Shown: positions 21,051-32,444 of the stretch, in pieces
How the letters are laid out: the number at the start of each line of letters is the position of its first letter
Position numbering within the stretch: position 1 is the first letter of the stretch
Assembly: GCF_040869045.1 (NCBI RefSeq)
Contig: NC_090319.1
Location: 50,192,779-50,256,778 of the forward strand
Origin: Eurosta solidaginis
Taxonomy: Eukaryota > Arthropoda > Insecta > Diptera > Tephritidae
Direction: 5' to 3'
DNA: 64,000 nt
Translations under genes and position numbers: made by a program
Notes under the pieces: model-generated
What the model was told of the DNA's origin: nothing
Seen by the model: the letters and a program-made list of their open reading frames with translations, nothing else
Databases searched by the model: none

Positions 21051-21714
21051 CCTAGAGGTGATGATTGATCGACTCCCTCGCTGATCGAAATAAAACCATC
21101 CATGGTAAATGGTTACAGCATAGAAAGGTACTTCCAAAAACTTCGCAGATAAAAGAGTGCAGAGATGACACAAGGCAAGATTTACATTGAGAAGCTGCTC
21201 AACTTTACTCGCCCTTCACACCGACTCAATGTTCGCAATTCTAACGATGTAAACGAACCTGTAGGACCACTGGCACTGTGGATACTATATGATTCCAGTG
21301 CGGTCGAGAAACCGGTTGGTATTAGGAGAATTGTCGTGCCTCATTGGAATAGACTTTGTAAACAAAATTACGCTGGATACTTTCGCAGCAACATGCGAGA
21401 CGCTAACGTGACAAGAAGAAGGACGAGACACTTCATTTCTTGATGACAGATATCCCCCTTTCTTGATGGCGATATACATGTTCCGCCAAGCAGCTATGAC
21501 AAGTTCAGAATGGCAATATCACGGCAAAAAATTTCAAAAATACGAAAGACGGCATACTATCGCCGGATCGCAATTTAAAACCTAACTGCATTTTGTAAGT
21601 GCGTCTTCAGACTTGGTAAGTCAAACATTGATCAGATTTTCACAAAATACAAATTGCTGGTCAGAAAATATAAAAGCGCCATCTCTTTGTCAAATTTAAA
21701 TCAGCCTTTGGCAT

Positions 21715-23010
21715 CCCGCGGCATTGAGTTCAAGTCGAAAAGTTCAGCCTACACAATGAAACTTAGGCTGTGGTCGAAACATGGTCATATCCAGCACAAA
21801 GTTCATGCATAAAAATATGCATCAAGCTGCATGGCTGTCCCCACATCGGAACATACGCAATCGGATCGAACACGTTGTGATAGGTCTATCCATCACATGC
21901 CTCCAGTGTTTTAGATGTGCGCACCATCCGAGGACCTGACATCGACGCGGACCATTATCTCGTCGCAGCCAAAATACGCGTCCGCTTCGGCGCGGCTAAA
22001 ACCAGGGAACAAGAAACACAAGGAGAGCTAGATGTAGAAAGGCAGCAATCGCAACAGACTGCCAATGATTTCGCAACTTTGTTCTCACACCTGCTCTCTG
22101 AGAGCAACCCGACGGAATGTAGGAGCAGTGGGAGCATATATTTTATGCACTCTGTAACGCAGCCGAGGCAGAATTTGGTTATTGGTGACCACAGAAAAAC
22201 ATCCGGTACGATGAAGATGTAGGGAACACTTATCTGCTCTCCCAAATGGCAACAGCGATGTACTGCACAGGGATGATGAACCCGATCCCGCAATTCATGC
22301 TGATGAATTTAATGTCCCCCACGAGACTATGACCAAGTCAGAATAGCAATAGATAGATAAAAAAAACAAGGCCGCGGGCATTGGTGGATTGCCTGCGGAG
22401 CTATACAAAAGAAATAGGATTCTGCAAACTGCGCCAACTATCGCGGAATCAGTCTTCTAAGTATCGCATAAAAGGACCTGTCATGTGTATTGTACTAATG
22501 ATTGAAAAATGAAATTATTCTAGCTACAGAACTAGACCGCTCTTTAACAGTATTCTATAAAAGCATGAAATTACTGGCGTATGGTGATTACATTAATATC
22601 ATCGGCCTGAACACGCGTGCCGTAAGTTTTGCGCACTCCAAACTGGAGAAGAAGTGGAAAAGATGGGCTCAGAAGCATGGACCATGACAAAATCAGATGA
22701 AGCGGTTCTGGGAGTATTCGAGAGAAAAGTTCTGCGAAAGATTTATGGACGTCTACGTATTGGTGGCGGCGAGTACCGAAGAAGATTCAATGATGAGCTG
22801 TACGAGCTTTACGTATACATCAACATAGGCTGCGAATAAAAACGCAGCGGCTACGCTTGCTAGGAATATGTTATTCGAATGCAAGATGATGATATGGCTA
22901 TGAAAATATTTTCATCGGAACCCACCTATGAGGAAGACGGCTGAGGAAGACGGCGATCCCACACTGCTGGAAAGTCACATGGAAAACGATTTAAGTTCCC
23001 ATGTGGGTAA
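21715..23010 (+). pseudogene. RTE/BovB-like LINE copy, heavily decayed
   Basis: DNA and protein resemble the copy at 61.1-63.8 kb over its whole length, with large deletions. Blocks: GAAAGTTCAGCC-like start (~21,735); VRTIRGPDIDADHYLVAAK (endonuclease SDH region, with D-A-D-H here) at 21,917; an RT remnant GGLPAELY-like at 22,380; a degenerate LLAYGDYINIIGLNTRAV at 22,570, where the catalytic YADD is destroyed; and AWTMTKSDEAVLGVFERKV at 22,672-22,730. The reading frame is interrupted many times. Confidence 0.75.
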
Positions 23011-23582
23011 GTAAGTGGTTCATTTCGCAACCTATCGGAACTCCATTTTCTATTATGAATGTACTCATTCAAAATTGATACAAAGGTCATTTACCAACAT
23101 CATTACTTGGCCGTTTACTATATAGGCGACTTTTCCCTGCACTTTAAAAATCGTGCAAGTCATCCTTTCTTAACGATGACTGGCGCCAATGATGCGACGC
23201 ATACGCAAGTTTAATCAGCTACATTAATTCAATTTCAAGTGTTGGCGTCCACAAGTAAATCTGAGTATATTTTTTATTTAACAAATCAGCATTAACCATT
23301 AAGGTTTCTGCTAGCACAATCGATGTGAAAATCTCTAGTCTTTATTTGTTTTGGTGTATTTGTATCTGTATATTTTGTAATTGCCCTTTGCAGAAATAGC
23401 AACAAAGAATGACTCTCAACCTTCTCAATAATTGATCCACTATGACGCATCTTTAACGTAGACTTTTTTTCTTACTTTTGTGTTAAGGTTAGTTAAATTC
23501 AACTTTTCTCTCTATAATTGTTGTTGTTTGGGCAAACAATTTTTTTATTTTTCAACATTAAACGTTTTGCCTAAGAATTTAT
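23011..23582. other. AT-rich stretch without recognised feature
   Basis: No domain, repeat partner or RNA was recognised in about 570 bp. Confidence 0.35.
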
Positions 23583-25295
23583 TTTTTTTATACTCATTTG
23601 AGCAGAGCTCACAGAGTATATTAACTTTGATTACTTTGATTGATAACGGTTGGTTGTACAGGTATAAAGGAATCGAGATAGATATAGACTTCCATATATC
23701 AAAATCATCAGTATCGAAAAAAAATTCGATTGAGCCATGTCCGTCCGTCCCTCCGTCTGTCCGTTAACACGATAACTTGAGTAAATTTGAGGTATCTTGA
23801 TGAAATTTGGTATGTAGGTTCCTGGGCACTCATCTCAGATCGCTATTTGAAATGAACGATATCGGACAATAACCACGTCCACTTTTTCGATATCGAAAAT
23901 TTCGAAAAACCGAAAAAGTGCAATAATTCATTACCAAAGACAGATAAAGCGATGAAACTTGGTAGGTGAGTTGAACTTATGACGAATAATAGAAAACTAG
24001 TAAAATTTTGTACAATGGGCGTGGCACCGCCCACTTTAAAATAAGGTAATTTAGAAGTTTTGCAAGCTTTAATTTGGCAGTCGTTGAAGATATCATGATG
24101 AAATTTGGCAGGAACGTTACACTTATTACATATGTCTCAATAATAAAAATTAGCAAAATCGGAGAACGACCACGCCCACTTTTAAAAAAAAATTTTTTTT
24201 TAATTCAAATTTTAAAAGAAAAGTTAATATCTTAACAGTATATAAGTAAATTATGTCAACATTCAACTCCAGTAATTATATGTTGCAACAAAATACAAAA
24301 ATAAAAGAAAATTTCAAAATGGCCGTGGCTCCGCCCTTTTTCATTTAATTTGTCTAGGATACTTTTAATGCCATAAGTTGAAAACAAAAATTTGCCAATC
24401 CTTGTGAAATTTGGTAGATGCTTAGATTGGAGGACGATAACTGTTTTCTGTGAAAAAGGGCGAAATCGGTTGAAGCCACGCCCAGTTTTTATACACAGTC
24501 GACCGTCTGTCCTTCCGCTCGGCCGTTAACACGATAACTTGAGCAAAAATCCATATATCTTTACTAAACTCAGTTCACGTACTTACCTGAACTCACTTTG
24601 TATTGGTGTAAAAAATGGCCGAAATCCGACTATGACCACGCCCACTTTTTCGATATCGAAAATTACGAAAAATGAAAAAAATGCCATAATTCTATACCAA
24701 ATACGAAAAAAGGGATGAAACATGGTAATTGGATTGGTTTATTGACGCAAAATATAACTTTAAAAACAACTTTGTAAAATGGGTGTGACATCTACCATAT
24801 TAAGTAAAAGAAAATGAAAAAGTTCTACAAGGCGAAATCAACAGCCTTTGGAATCTTGGCAGGAATACTGTTCGTGGTATTACATATATAAATAAATTAG
24901 CGGTACCCGACAGATGATGTTCTGGATCACACTGGTCCACATTTTGGTCGATATCTCGAAAACGCCTTCACATATACAACTAAGGGCCACTCCCTTTTAA
25001 AACCCTCATCAATACCTTTAATTCGATACCCATATCGTACAAACAAATTCTAGAGTCACCCCTGGTCCACCTTTATGGCGATATCCCTAAATGGCGTCCA
25101 TCTATATAATTATGGCCCACTTCCTCTTAAAATGCTCTTTAATGCCTTCCATTTGATACACATGTCATACAAACACATTCCCGGGTTACCCTAGGTTCTT
25201 TTTACAACATGGTGATTTTCCCTTACTTTGTCTCCACAGCTCTCAACTGAGTATGTAATGTTCGGTTACACCCGAACTTAGCCTTCCTTACTTGT
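23583..25295 (+). mobile_element. Family-A HINE-like element, ~3 monomers
   Basis: The 5' end has a hairpin between TATACTC and GAGTATA with GAGCAGAGCTC inside. A long conserved body contains repeated CCACGCCCAC/GGGCGTGG words. About three 130-bp-type monomers lie at ~24,925-25,215. The 3' end has CTCAACTGAGTATG (inverted copy of the 5' motif), a hairpin GTTCGG/CCGAAC, and CCTTCCTTACTTGTTT. No protein. The asymmetric inverted ends, terminal hairpin and internal tandem repeats are the architecture of DINE-1/HINE (Helentron-associated) elements; the assignment is inference. Confidence 0.65.
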
Positions 25296-25484
25296 TTTCA
25301 ATTTCTTTTAAGTACGACGCATAATAATAAAAAAGTTTTTTTCGTTTGAATTTGGCGCTCGAAACTTAAATGGCATCGCTACAATTGGACTTAATCGTAT
25401 GGTGATTCATGTCTATACATACATATTTACACACATTTTTATACCTTATGCAGTCACAATCTTTATTCGTTAAAAAATTTACGA

Positions 25485-26630
25485 TTTTTATACTCAGCGT
25501 GCTTTGCACACAGAGTATATTAACTTTGATTGGATAACGGTTGGTTGTACAGGTATAAAGGAATCGAGATAGATATAGACTTCCATATATCAAAATCATC
25601 AGTATCGAAAAAAATTCGATTGAGCCATGTCCGTCCGTCCGTTCGCCCGTTAGCACGATAACTTGAGTAAATATTGAGATATCTTCACCAAATTTGGTAC
25701 ACTAGCTTATCTGGACCCAGAATAGATTGGTATTGAAAATGAGCGAAATCGGATGATAACCACGCCCACTTTTTATATATATAAAATTTTGGAAAACACA
25801 AAAAACATGATAATTTATTAAATAATATACCTAGAATGTTGAAATTTGACATGTGGACTGATATTGAGACTCTTGATAAAATTTTGGAAAATTTTTTCAA
25901 AATGGGCGTGGCACCGCCCACTTATGATAAAATCAATTTTTCAAATATTATTAATCATAAATCAAAAATCGTTAAACCTATCGTAACAAAATTCGGCAGA
26001 GAGGTTGCCTTTACTATAGGGAATGATTTGAAGAAAATTTAACAAAATCGGTTAAGGATCACGCCCACTTTTATATAAAAGATTTTAAAAAAGGTCGCGG
26101 ACGAATAAAATAAGCTTTATCTTTGCAAAGAAGAGCTTCATATCAATGGTATTTCATTTCGAAAGTGGATTTATAACAATAAATGGGAAAAACTTCAAAT
26201 TTCAAAGATGGGCGCGGCACCGCCGCTTTTATGACTAAGCAATTTTCTATGTTGCATGAGCCATAACTCGAAGAAAAATTAACGGATCGTAACATAATTG
26301 TCTACACATATTTCCCTTATTGCAGAAAATATTTCTAGTAAAAATGGACGGGATCGGTTAAAGACCACGGCAACTTAGATATAAAACAAATTTAAAAGGG
26401 TCGTAGACTAGAATAATAAGCTACAGCTTAGCAAAAAATAATTTTGAATCAATGATATTTCACTTATTAAGTTTAACTGTAAGAGGAAATGGGGAGACAT
26501 TTTTTTTTTTAAACGATCGGTGCCACGTGTTTTGTAGAAAAGTAATTTATCTGAAATGAAATGTACAATTGAAGCTCACGCTGAGTATATAATATTCGGT
26601 TACACCCAAACATAGACACCTTTACTTGTT
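25485..26630 (+). mobile_element. Family-A HINE-like element, variant subfamily without array
   Basis: The 5' end matches the element at 23,583 (TATACTC, CACAGAGTATATTAAC, AAGGAATCGAGATAGATATA, CCGTCCGTCC). From about 25,690 the body diverges. The 3' end (GCTGAGTATATAA, TTCGGTTACACCC, TTTACTTGTTTT) is a decayed version of the family terminus. No 130-bp monomers were found. Confidence 0.6.
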
Positions 26631-26861
26631 TTATTTAGCGTATGATATTCGGGGTCCTAGGCATTTCTTGGTGCCGAAGATCACGGAATAACGAGCTAAG
26701 CTGTTATAAAATAAAATAAAAAAAATTATTCCGGTATTAATTGAACTATAACAGGATAGCAGTCCTATAAGCCGCCAATATGGAAAAAATGGCATCCCTA
26801 GTCTCATATCGACACGACTTTGATAATACGGAAGCCTAATTTAGATATTGGGCTGAATAAA
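26631..26861. other. No recognised feature
   Basis: About 230 bp between the family-A element and the LINE 3' end, without recognised content. Confidence 0.35.
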
Positions 26862-28890
26862 TAAAGGTTAGGTTAGGTTGTTCTGGCCGGTCAATAAAGA
26901 CCTCAAATAGACTGAATCCACAAAATTATCAGAATTCGTTTGACGTCCCAACGGAATAGCCCTATCTAGGCTCATTTCTCTTGGCAAATACTATAAGTGT
27001 ACTAGGACCTTGTTTAATTGCTGCCTCGATATCTGGCAACTCTGCCGCTTCTAGTTGCTGAAGCCTTGGCCTCGCGAGCGCAGGACACGACAACAGAACG
27101 TGCTCAGCCGCTTCTTCGTGCAGCTCGTATTTTCTTCATCTGCTGTTACTGTTACTTGTCGAAATCTAATGTATAATCATGTCACGGCAGAAGGCAAAGT
27201 CCAGTTAATACGTGATCGTTCATCGTGAGCCTTAAGCATTCTTCCTTCAGAGATATGAGCCACTTTGTGAGTCTAATATAGTAGTATTTGCACATGATCT
27301 TAGAAATTTTGCAGTCTTACGCTTCTGGCAGCGCCTGTTCTACTGATGGATCATATACAACCCTTGTATCCTTTTGATTCCCCAGTATCCTCTTAATTTC
27401 TCCCAAACGGATTGGGAGGCCCACCGTCGTTTCAGCGAGTGTTGCACCCTTCTTTGCAAAAGCATCGCCCTTTTCGTTATCTTATATCCCTTTATGACCA
27501 AAACTCCAGTATAGATGTATGCTTCGGCTTTAGCGAAGTCTCTACAATGCTTCTTTGCATTCCAGGATACTTCTTGACGATGTACTGTGAGAGAATATTG
27601 CCTTAATCGTCGCCTGAATATCAGTATATATATTGTAACGAGTTTACTTGCAAATCCTCTTATTTGCCCTTCTGCTAAGTTCGAATCACTAAACTGTTGA
27701 ATAAATAACTCCAATATGTAATAATGCAAAATGGCCTTTATTAAAGTACTTCACAATAACGCTTAAACTGTGCAACGAATAGCTTGCTTAATAACCAAAC
27801 TGATTGATAGCTCAAATGAAACTCTACTATTCAAAATAATACTGCTCTTGCTCGCTAGATAGCGTCTTAATCGAAATTTCAAATCAAACTGAATTCCAGC
27901 GCCTCTACAATTGCCGCCTTTTATACTCTTTGATTTCAACTTCGCATCTTCTAGGCGCTTCCACAATCTACTAGTCCAGCAGCTTTCAAACTTCTCAGCT
28001 GTAACTACAATTGCAAAATTATAGGAGTATCTCAGATATATGCATGTGTTTGTGCATTGACTCTCCGCTGCTCGTATACGTACATGGTACATATGTGTAG
28101 ACGAAATTATTGTTTCGTTTATGTAGATACATAATGATTGATCTATGGATGTAAATTCACGTCACTGCTTAGCATCGGCTTGGAGACGATAGCATCGCTC
28201 AGTGCTGCCAACATTCGTTACAATATTTAAGCGACTGCAGCACTTTTGCTGCTTTATTTACTGCTACAATTTGTGCCTGAATGACGCTGCCGTAATCTGA
28301 CAGCCTGTGGGATCTACTTCTTTCTGGATAGAAATAGTAAACGGCCAAGCCGACCCCTTCCGTTAATTTGGAATCATAGGTATACACGTGCATTGCGTGT
28401 TATGCCATTTCCGCTTCCTCGCGCTAATCCTCCGCCTCTCTTATGATCCCAAAATATCTTTCGAAGCTCAAGCGCGGGACTATGTAGTCCTTTCGGCCTT
28501 TATTTAATGGCGCTACATCGCTATGGCCATACGTCCTGCACTTAAGCTGCACCGAGGACTTAAGTCTGGTTGAAGTTGGATACGTAATATTTTTGGCCAT
28601 AAGGCCTGCAGGCGGGAGGTGTAGAATGGCATGCAATTCTGCTGTCGGTGTAGGTTTTGGGACTACTGTTATGCTAATCGCTGATAATATGCAAAGCCCT
28701 CTACTGTTTTGGTGTACATACTTTTTTGTGTGGCTGTCCACCAAATATCGTATTAAAGTATGGCAGTGACGATTGCCGTAAATACCCAATGAGAGATTTT
28801 GGGTGATAGACCAAACTTGCATCCTCCTGCATGCATACAGTGGCGCGGAGGCTTTCTTCGCTCTCTCCTCCATATTCTCTTCCCATTGAC
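26862..28890 (-). pseudogene. LINE (RT thumb, RNase H, tail) interrupted by a solo LTR
   Basis: Read leftward: RT thumb fragment (ERAKKASAPLYACRRM near 28,870) and TPTAELHAILHLPP (near 28,630); RNase H start YTYDSKLTEGVG with LSDYGSVIQAQIVA (28,390-28,260); solo LTR; RNase H remainder with FGHKGI, DNEKGDAFAKKGATL and GLPIRLGEIKRI (27,500-27,380, partly out of frame); a Cys-rich tail; and an AACCTAACCTAACC 3' tail at about 26,862-26,875. The catalytic RT palm and everything 5' are missing. Related to the LINE at 9,430-11,455. Confidence 0.7.
27634..28222 (+). mobile_element. Solo LTR of the gypsy-like element, 589 bp
   Basis: It begins TGTAACGAGTTT and ends CATTCGTTACA, with the same internal order as the other LTRs but small deletions. 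It is flanked by perfect ATAT duplications (27,630-27,633 and 28,223-28,226). It sits inside the RNase H region of a LINE. Confidence 0.85.
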
Positions 28891-29527
28891 CTTATGAGCT
28901 CAATTTTGAATTTTTTTTTTTGGAAAAATTTGTGCTAAATTTCAAAAATTTAAAAGGAAATGCTTTTGTTTATTATTTATTCACACCACCCATTATACAA
29001 ATTGCTTGTCATTTTAGTAACCGGATATAAGAATGGTGTTTAAAGGTTGAAATGATGACGTTAGGGTCGCACAGTGTTTTAGGTTGTACCATGATACAAA
29101 AAAGAAGGTAGTTCCATAATATTTGTTGTTTTGCCAGAAGCGTTGCCATACCGTTACTGCTTAAGGCGAAATTGTGGTTTTTCAGCATGGAAATTTCCTT
29201 TAGAATGAAAATGCAACGGACATCTGAGACAATAATAATATGCTTTAGCATGATTTATGTGCATACATTTCGATTGAAAAATAGTGGATAATGACTCATA
29301 CATGGGTTAATGACTCATATATTTATGGCAGCTTGTACCTCCAAAGTCTGCACATCTATGTCAATGCTAAAAGGGCACAGAATGTGTATAGGCGGGGCTG
29401 CTCCAAGGTGACCCCTGGTAAAACGGGCAAAAACACTCTCATAACTAGTGGCTAACCTGCAGAGCTACAGGGTAATGTTCTCCTAAAAAATGGTTTAACA
29501 ATTCCCTCCTAAAGCGCAACGCTTGAA
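28891..29527. other. No recognised feature
   Basis: An 80-codon minus-strand ORF (29,251-29,009) lies here without a recognised domain. No repeat partner was found. Confidence 0.3.
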
Positions 29528-29765
29528 TTATACAATAAATAAAAAATGTGGACATGTAGCCAATTTATCTAGAAATTGCGGAGTCGGTTTATAAGGACCT
29601 CCCTTGAGCAAGCAATTGACAAATGTGTATGTTTTGTCAAAATGTTCTGAGCAAACGTACGCACTATATTCCCTTGCTTTGCATACTTCAATCCACGTTT
29701 CATCCACCAAAACAATTTTCGGGAGCTCGAAAAACCTTTTCTAGGCTGATATTTCGTATTAAAAT
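29528..29765 (-). pseudogene. THAP-type zinc finger remnant
   Basis: The minus-strand frame 29,710-29,528 reads VDETWIEVCK then AYVCSEHFDKTY. In the same frame just upstream, before the first ATG, the translation contains KRFFELPK. The order F-x-x-x-P, a central W and then CSEHF is the second half of a THAP (C2CH) domain, found in P-element transposases and in cellular THAP proteins. The first Cys pair is not visible and a stop precedes KRFFELPK. It could be a broken P-like transposase exon or a host THAP gene exon; the window contains a separate P-like element at 4-5.7 kb. Confidence 0.4.
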
Positions 29766-30034
29766 ATTTCCAAAGCATGGGGCTCATTGTTTTTTCTTTT
29801 TTATTTAAAATAACTATGAAAGTAATTTAGTCATATTCGTTAATATGAAATCCATCAAAATTAGAAAAATTTGTAACATTTTTCAATCTGGTAGCTTGTT
29901 TTTGGTGAAATTGTCATTGTCCCCGCAAAAGTCAAGTGGCTAACGTCACACTAAATGGAACTACCTCCATTTTTTGTATCATGGGTTGTACTGATAAGCA
30001 GAAAAAACTCAATATCTATGTCAAACCTGAACAT

Positions 30035-30542
30035 TAGAGTGGGTCGAATTGTGCCGCGCCATCGATTTTTCGATAGGATTTGGGCTCAGGAAAAAAAGTT
30101 CCACTACGCATACCGAAAAAAAAATTTTTCCAGCCTGCGAAATATCTCTTTTTTTTTACTTTTTCGACTTTGATTTTTAAGGTTTTTTTCATGACCTACT
30201 GAAAAAATTTTCATATGTATACCCTGTCCGACCCAAAAATGTCCGCTAAAAACGTTGACGATAATAAAAAATATTTTTTTTTTTTATTCAAAAAACTGTT
30301 ATGGTCAACGTTTTTAGCGCATATTTTTGGGTCGGACAGGGTATACATGAAAATTTTACAATCAAATGAAAAATTTTTTAGTATGTCATGAAAAAAACCA
30401 TAAAAATTCAAGTCGAAAAAAAGTAAAAAAAAATGAAATTTCACTGGATCGAAAAACATTTTTTTTGGTATGCGTAGTGGAACTTTCTTTTCCTGAGCCC
30501 AAATCGAAGACGCGATATCGGTTAATAAATCGACCCAGTCTA
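30035..30542. mobile_element. Intact hAT-like fold-back MITE, 508 bp
   Basis: Almost the whole element is one palindrome. The left end starts TAGAGTGGGTCG and the right end is its inverted counterpart. The centre is flanked by GTATACCCTGTCCGACCC and its reverse complement. Perfect 8-bp target duplications CTGAACAT lie at 30,027-30,034 and 30,543-30,550. The 8-bp duplication and T-A-G-A-G start fit the hAT superfamily. ORFs on both strands reflect the palindrome. A second copy is at 3,829-5,968. Confidence 0.8.
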
Positions 30543-30782
30543 CTGAACATATTTGCACATAATTTAATACCAAGCCGATTTCGAGACCGTTGGCACGAAT
30601 TTTAGATTTTTTCTGCATATTTTCAAAACGGTGGCTTTAAAATGGCGGACGAGTTTTCAAAAAAAAAAAAAAAAAAAACAACTTAAGTGAAATTTAGTAT
30701 GTGGGCTGTGTGAAGGTTGCGCATCACGAAAGTAATTATTCAAAAAGTCACGCCGGCGCCTGAAAGTTGTGTACAATTCATA

Positions 30783-31195
30783 GGCCCGACAATTTTAAGA
30801 AATCGCTGCAAGACACAATCCATGCATAAAAAAAAATCCCGACATAGCGAAATCCTGAAAAGACAATATCCCGACAACATAATATTCCAACTAGGCAAAA
30901 TCAAAATTTCGTTATTACAGAAAGATGTTCTGTGGAAAAATACTGTGGATCGCGTAGTTTGTGTTGGATCGGGTAAGTTTTTTTATGCAGAGATGTCTAA
31001 AATAAAACAACAATTCTGAGATGCATTTTTTATGAAATCATGTGTGAACTCCTAATTGTGGAGTATTTTTGTCGGCATTTGGTTTTGTCGGAGTTATGAA
31101 TGGCCGAGGTTTAGACCTATCGGCATTATTAGTTGTCGGGATTTTGTCGTGTCGGGATTACGTGTTTCGGAATTTTGTAAGTCGGGACTATGTTA
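30783..31195. repeat. Inverted CCCGACA-rich repeat (fold-back)
   Basis: CCCGACA words recur in the left part (30,786, about 30,838 and about 30,881), and the right part (31,070-31,190) has several TGTCGG and GTCGGGA words in opposite orientation. The two arms are imperfect inverted copies of a degenerate 10-15 bp repeat, around a ~170-bp centre. Confidence 0.5.
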
Positions 31196-31200
31196 TACAC

Positions 31201-31509
31201 TCATTAAATATAAAACCAAAAAACCCTCTCAATCGTTTGGTTGAAAAGCTTGTAACTTTGATTGATATGAGTGCTGATAAGGGTATGGAAGGTGCTGGCG
31301 CAGTTAATACTGCAACTATCTGCAGAAAATTTTATTGCTATCTATTTGCAAAAGGTATATGCAATGCTTTAACATTGCACTTCGCTGGGAGCAATTTGGA
31401 GCCTTTTCTGTTGCGCCTTAAAAAAACTGGTCTCCGCCGAATTTTTAGTTTTAATGCGTTACCACAGCAATATATAAAACTTCTCCCATTTTACTTGCAG
31501 ACTATATAA
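31201..31509 (+). CDS. Unrecognised ~100-codon open frame, possible gene fragment
   Basis: The open frame 31,069-31,509 begins within a degenerate repeat, but its last ~100 codons (from about 31,205) have balanced composition, including MSADKGMEGAGAVNTATI and YLFAKGICNALTLHFAGS. This is unlike the low-complexity shadow frames nearby. No start codon is well placed, no splice signal is convincing, and I do not recognise the family. It may be a captured or decayed exon, or a piece of an unidentified mobile element. Confidence 0.25.
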   Translation, partial: SLNIKPKNPLNRLVEKLVTLIDMSADKGMEGAGAVNTATICRKFYCYLFAKGICNALTLHFAGSNLEPFLLRLKKTGLRRIFSFNALPQQYIKLLPFYLQTI

Positions 31510-31529
31510 AAAACAGTGAAATCGAAATA

Positions 31530-32095
31530 ATTTTTCGAAACGCCCATTTAATATGGTTAGCACAATAAATATGCAAAAATAAAAATATTACAATTCTTAC
31601 ATCTATACTATTTTCCGCTTTTTAACCACTGTGTGTTGTGTTGTGCCATGTGTGAAAATGTTACTCATACGCCGTGGATGCAAACTAAGCCAAGGCGTTG
31701 CACAGTGTGACTTCTAAAAGATTTTCGATGCTAAAAAAAACACCAAATTTTTGTATTCTTTAATTTGTTTACAAACAATTCGGCAATTCACAAATGTGTC
31801 GAATTCGTTGTGAAATCTTAAATTTCAAGTTTTTTCCATGGTTTCCTACAAACAATTTTGATTTAACGAATAGAAGACTGCCAATTGCCTAAATATGTAT
31901 GTATGTGCTAAAAATAACAAAAGGTTGCACAACAAATATAAAGTATATTTTTAGGTATTACGTTTCCACATTTCTAGGATTAGTCTGCTTTGGTAAAGTA
32001 CAATGTCACACACATTTCCATTTTAACAAAAAGCCTTAGAGGAGAACACGTGCCGCAAGCCAATCTAGTTCAATTTTATTCACATAAAAATCATA
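31530..32095. other. No recognised feature
   Basis: AT-rich, with short ORFs only. Confidence 0.3.
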
Positions 32096-32200
32096 TTATA
32101 CCTTTCATGAAAATGAAATGGTATATTAACTTTATCACGAATCTCAAGATTGTAAGTCCTTCAAGGAGAATAGGTAGACCCATTAATAAGTACTAGTACC
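32096..32200 (+). repeat. Family-B element, 5' end fragment
   Basis: About 100 bp with the family-B 5' hairpin (TATACC, TTTCAT, loop, ATGAAA, GGTATA) and the following segment to TAGACCCATTAATAAGTA. The rest of the element is missing. Confidence 0.65.
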
Positions 32201-32444
32201 GCCTGTGGTCGAAATTCGACCAACTTGTATTTTTTTCAACTCAGTCTATGCATCCAGTGTTGGGGGTAGTGCAATAATGCGTTAATAGTTAAGCAGTGAG
32301 TGGAAATATAGCAAACTGGTCTAACTTACTTAAATTTTTCATTAAGATGTTGTAATTTTTGATTGTATTTTCTTAAATTTTCTACAAAATTTTCAGATGT
32401 AATAATAACGTTTTGGTATGGAGCCCTTAAACAAATATAAAAAA

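Noticed and set aside
26862..26880. GGTTAGGTTAGGTT tract as telomere-like repeat
   Set aside because: It is the complement of AACCTAACCT, the 3' tail of the adjacent minus-strand LINE. Higher flies also lack TTAGG telomeres.
30211..30618. 135-codon minus-strand ORF and a 79-codon + strand ORF
   Set aside because: Both derive from the fold-back MITE at 30,035-30,542.
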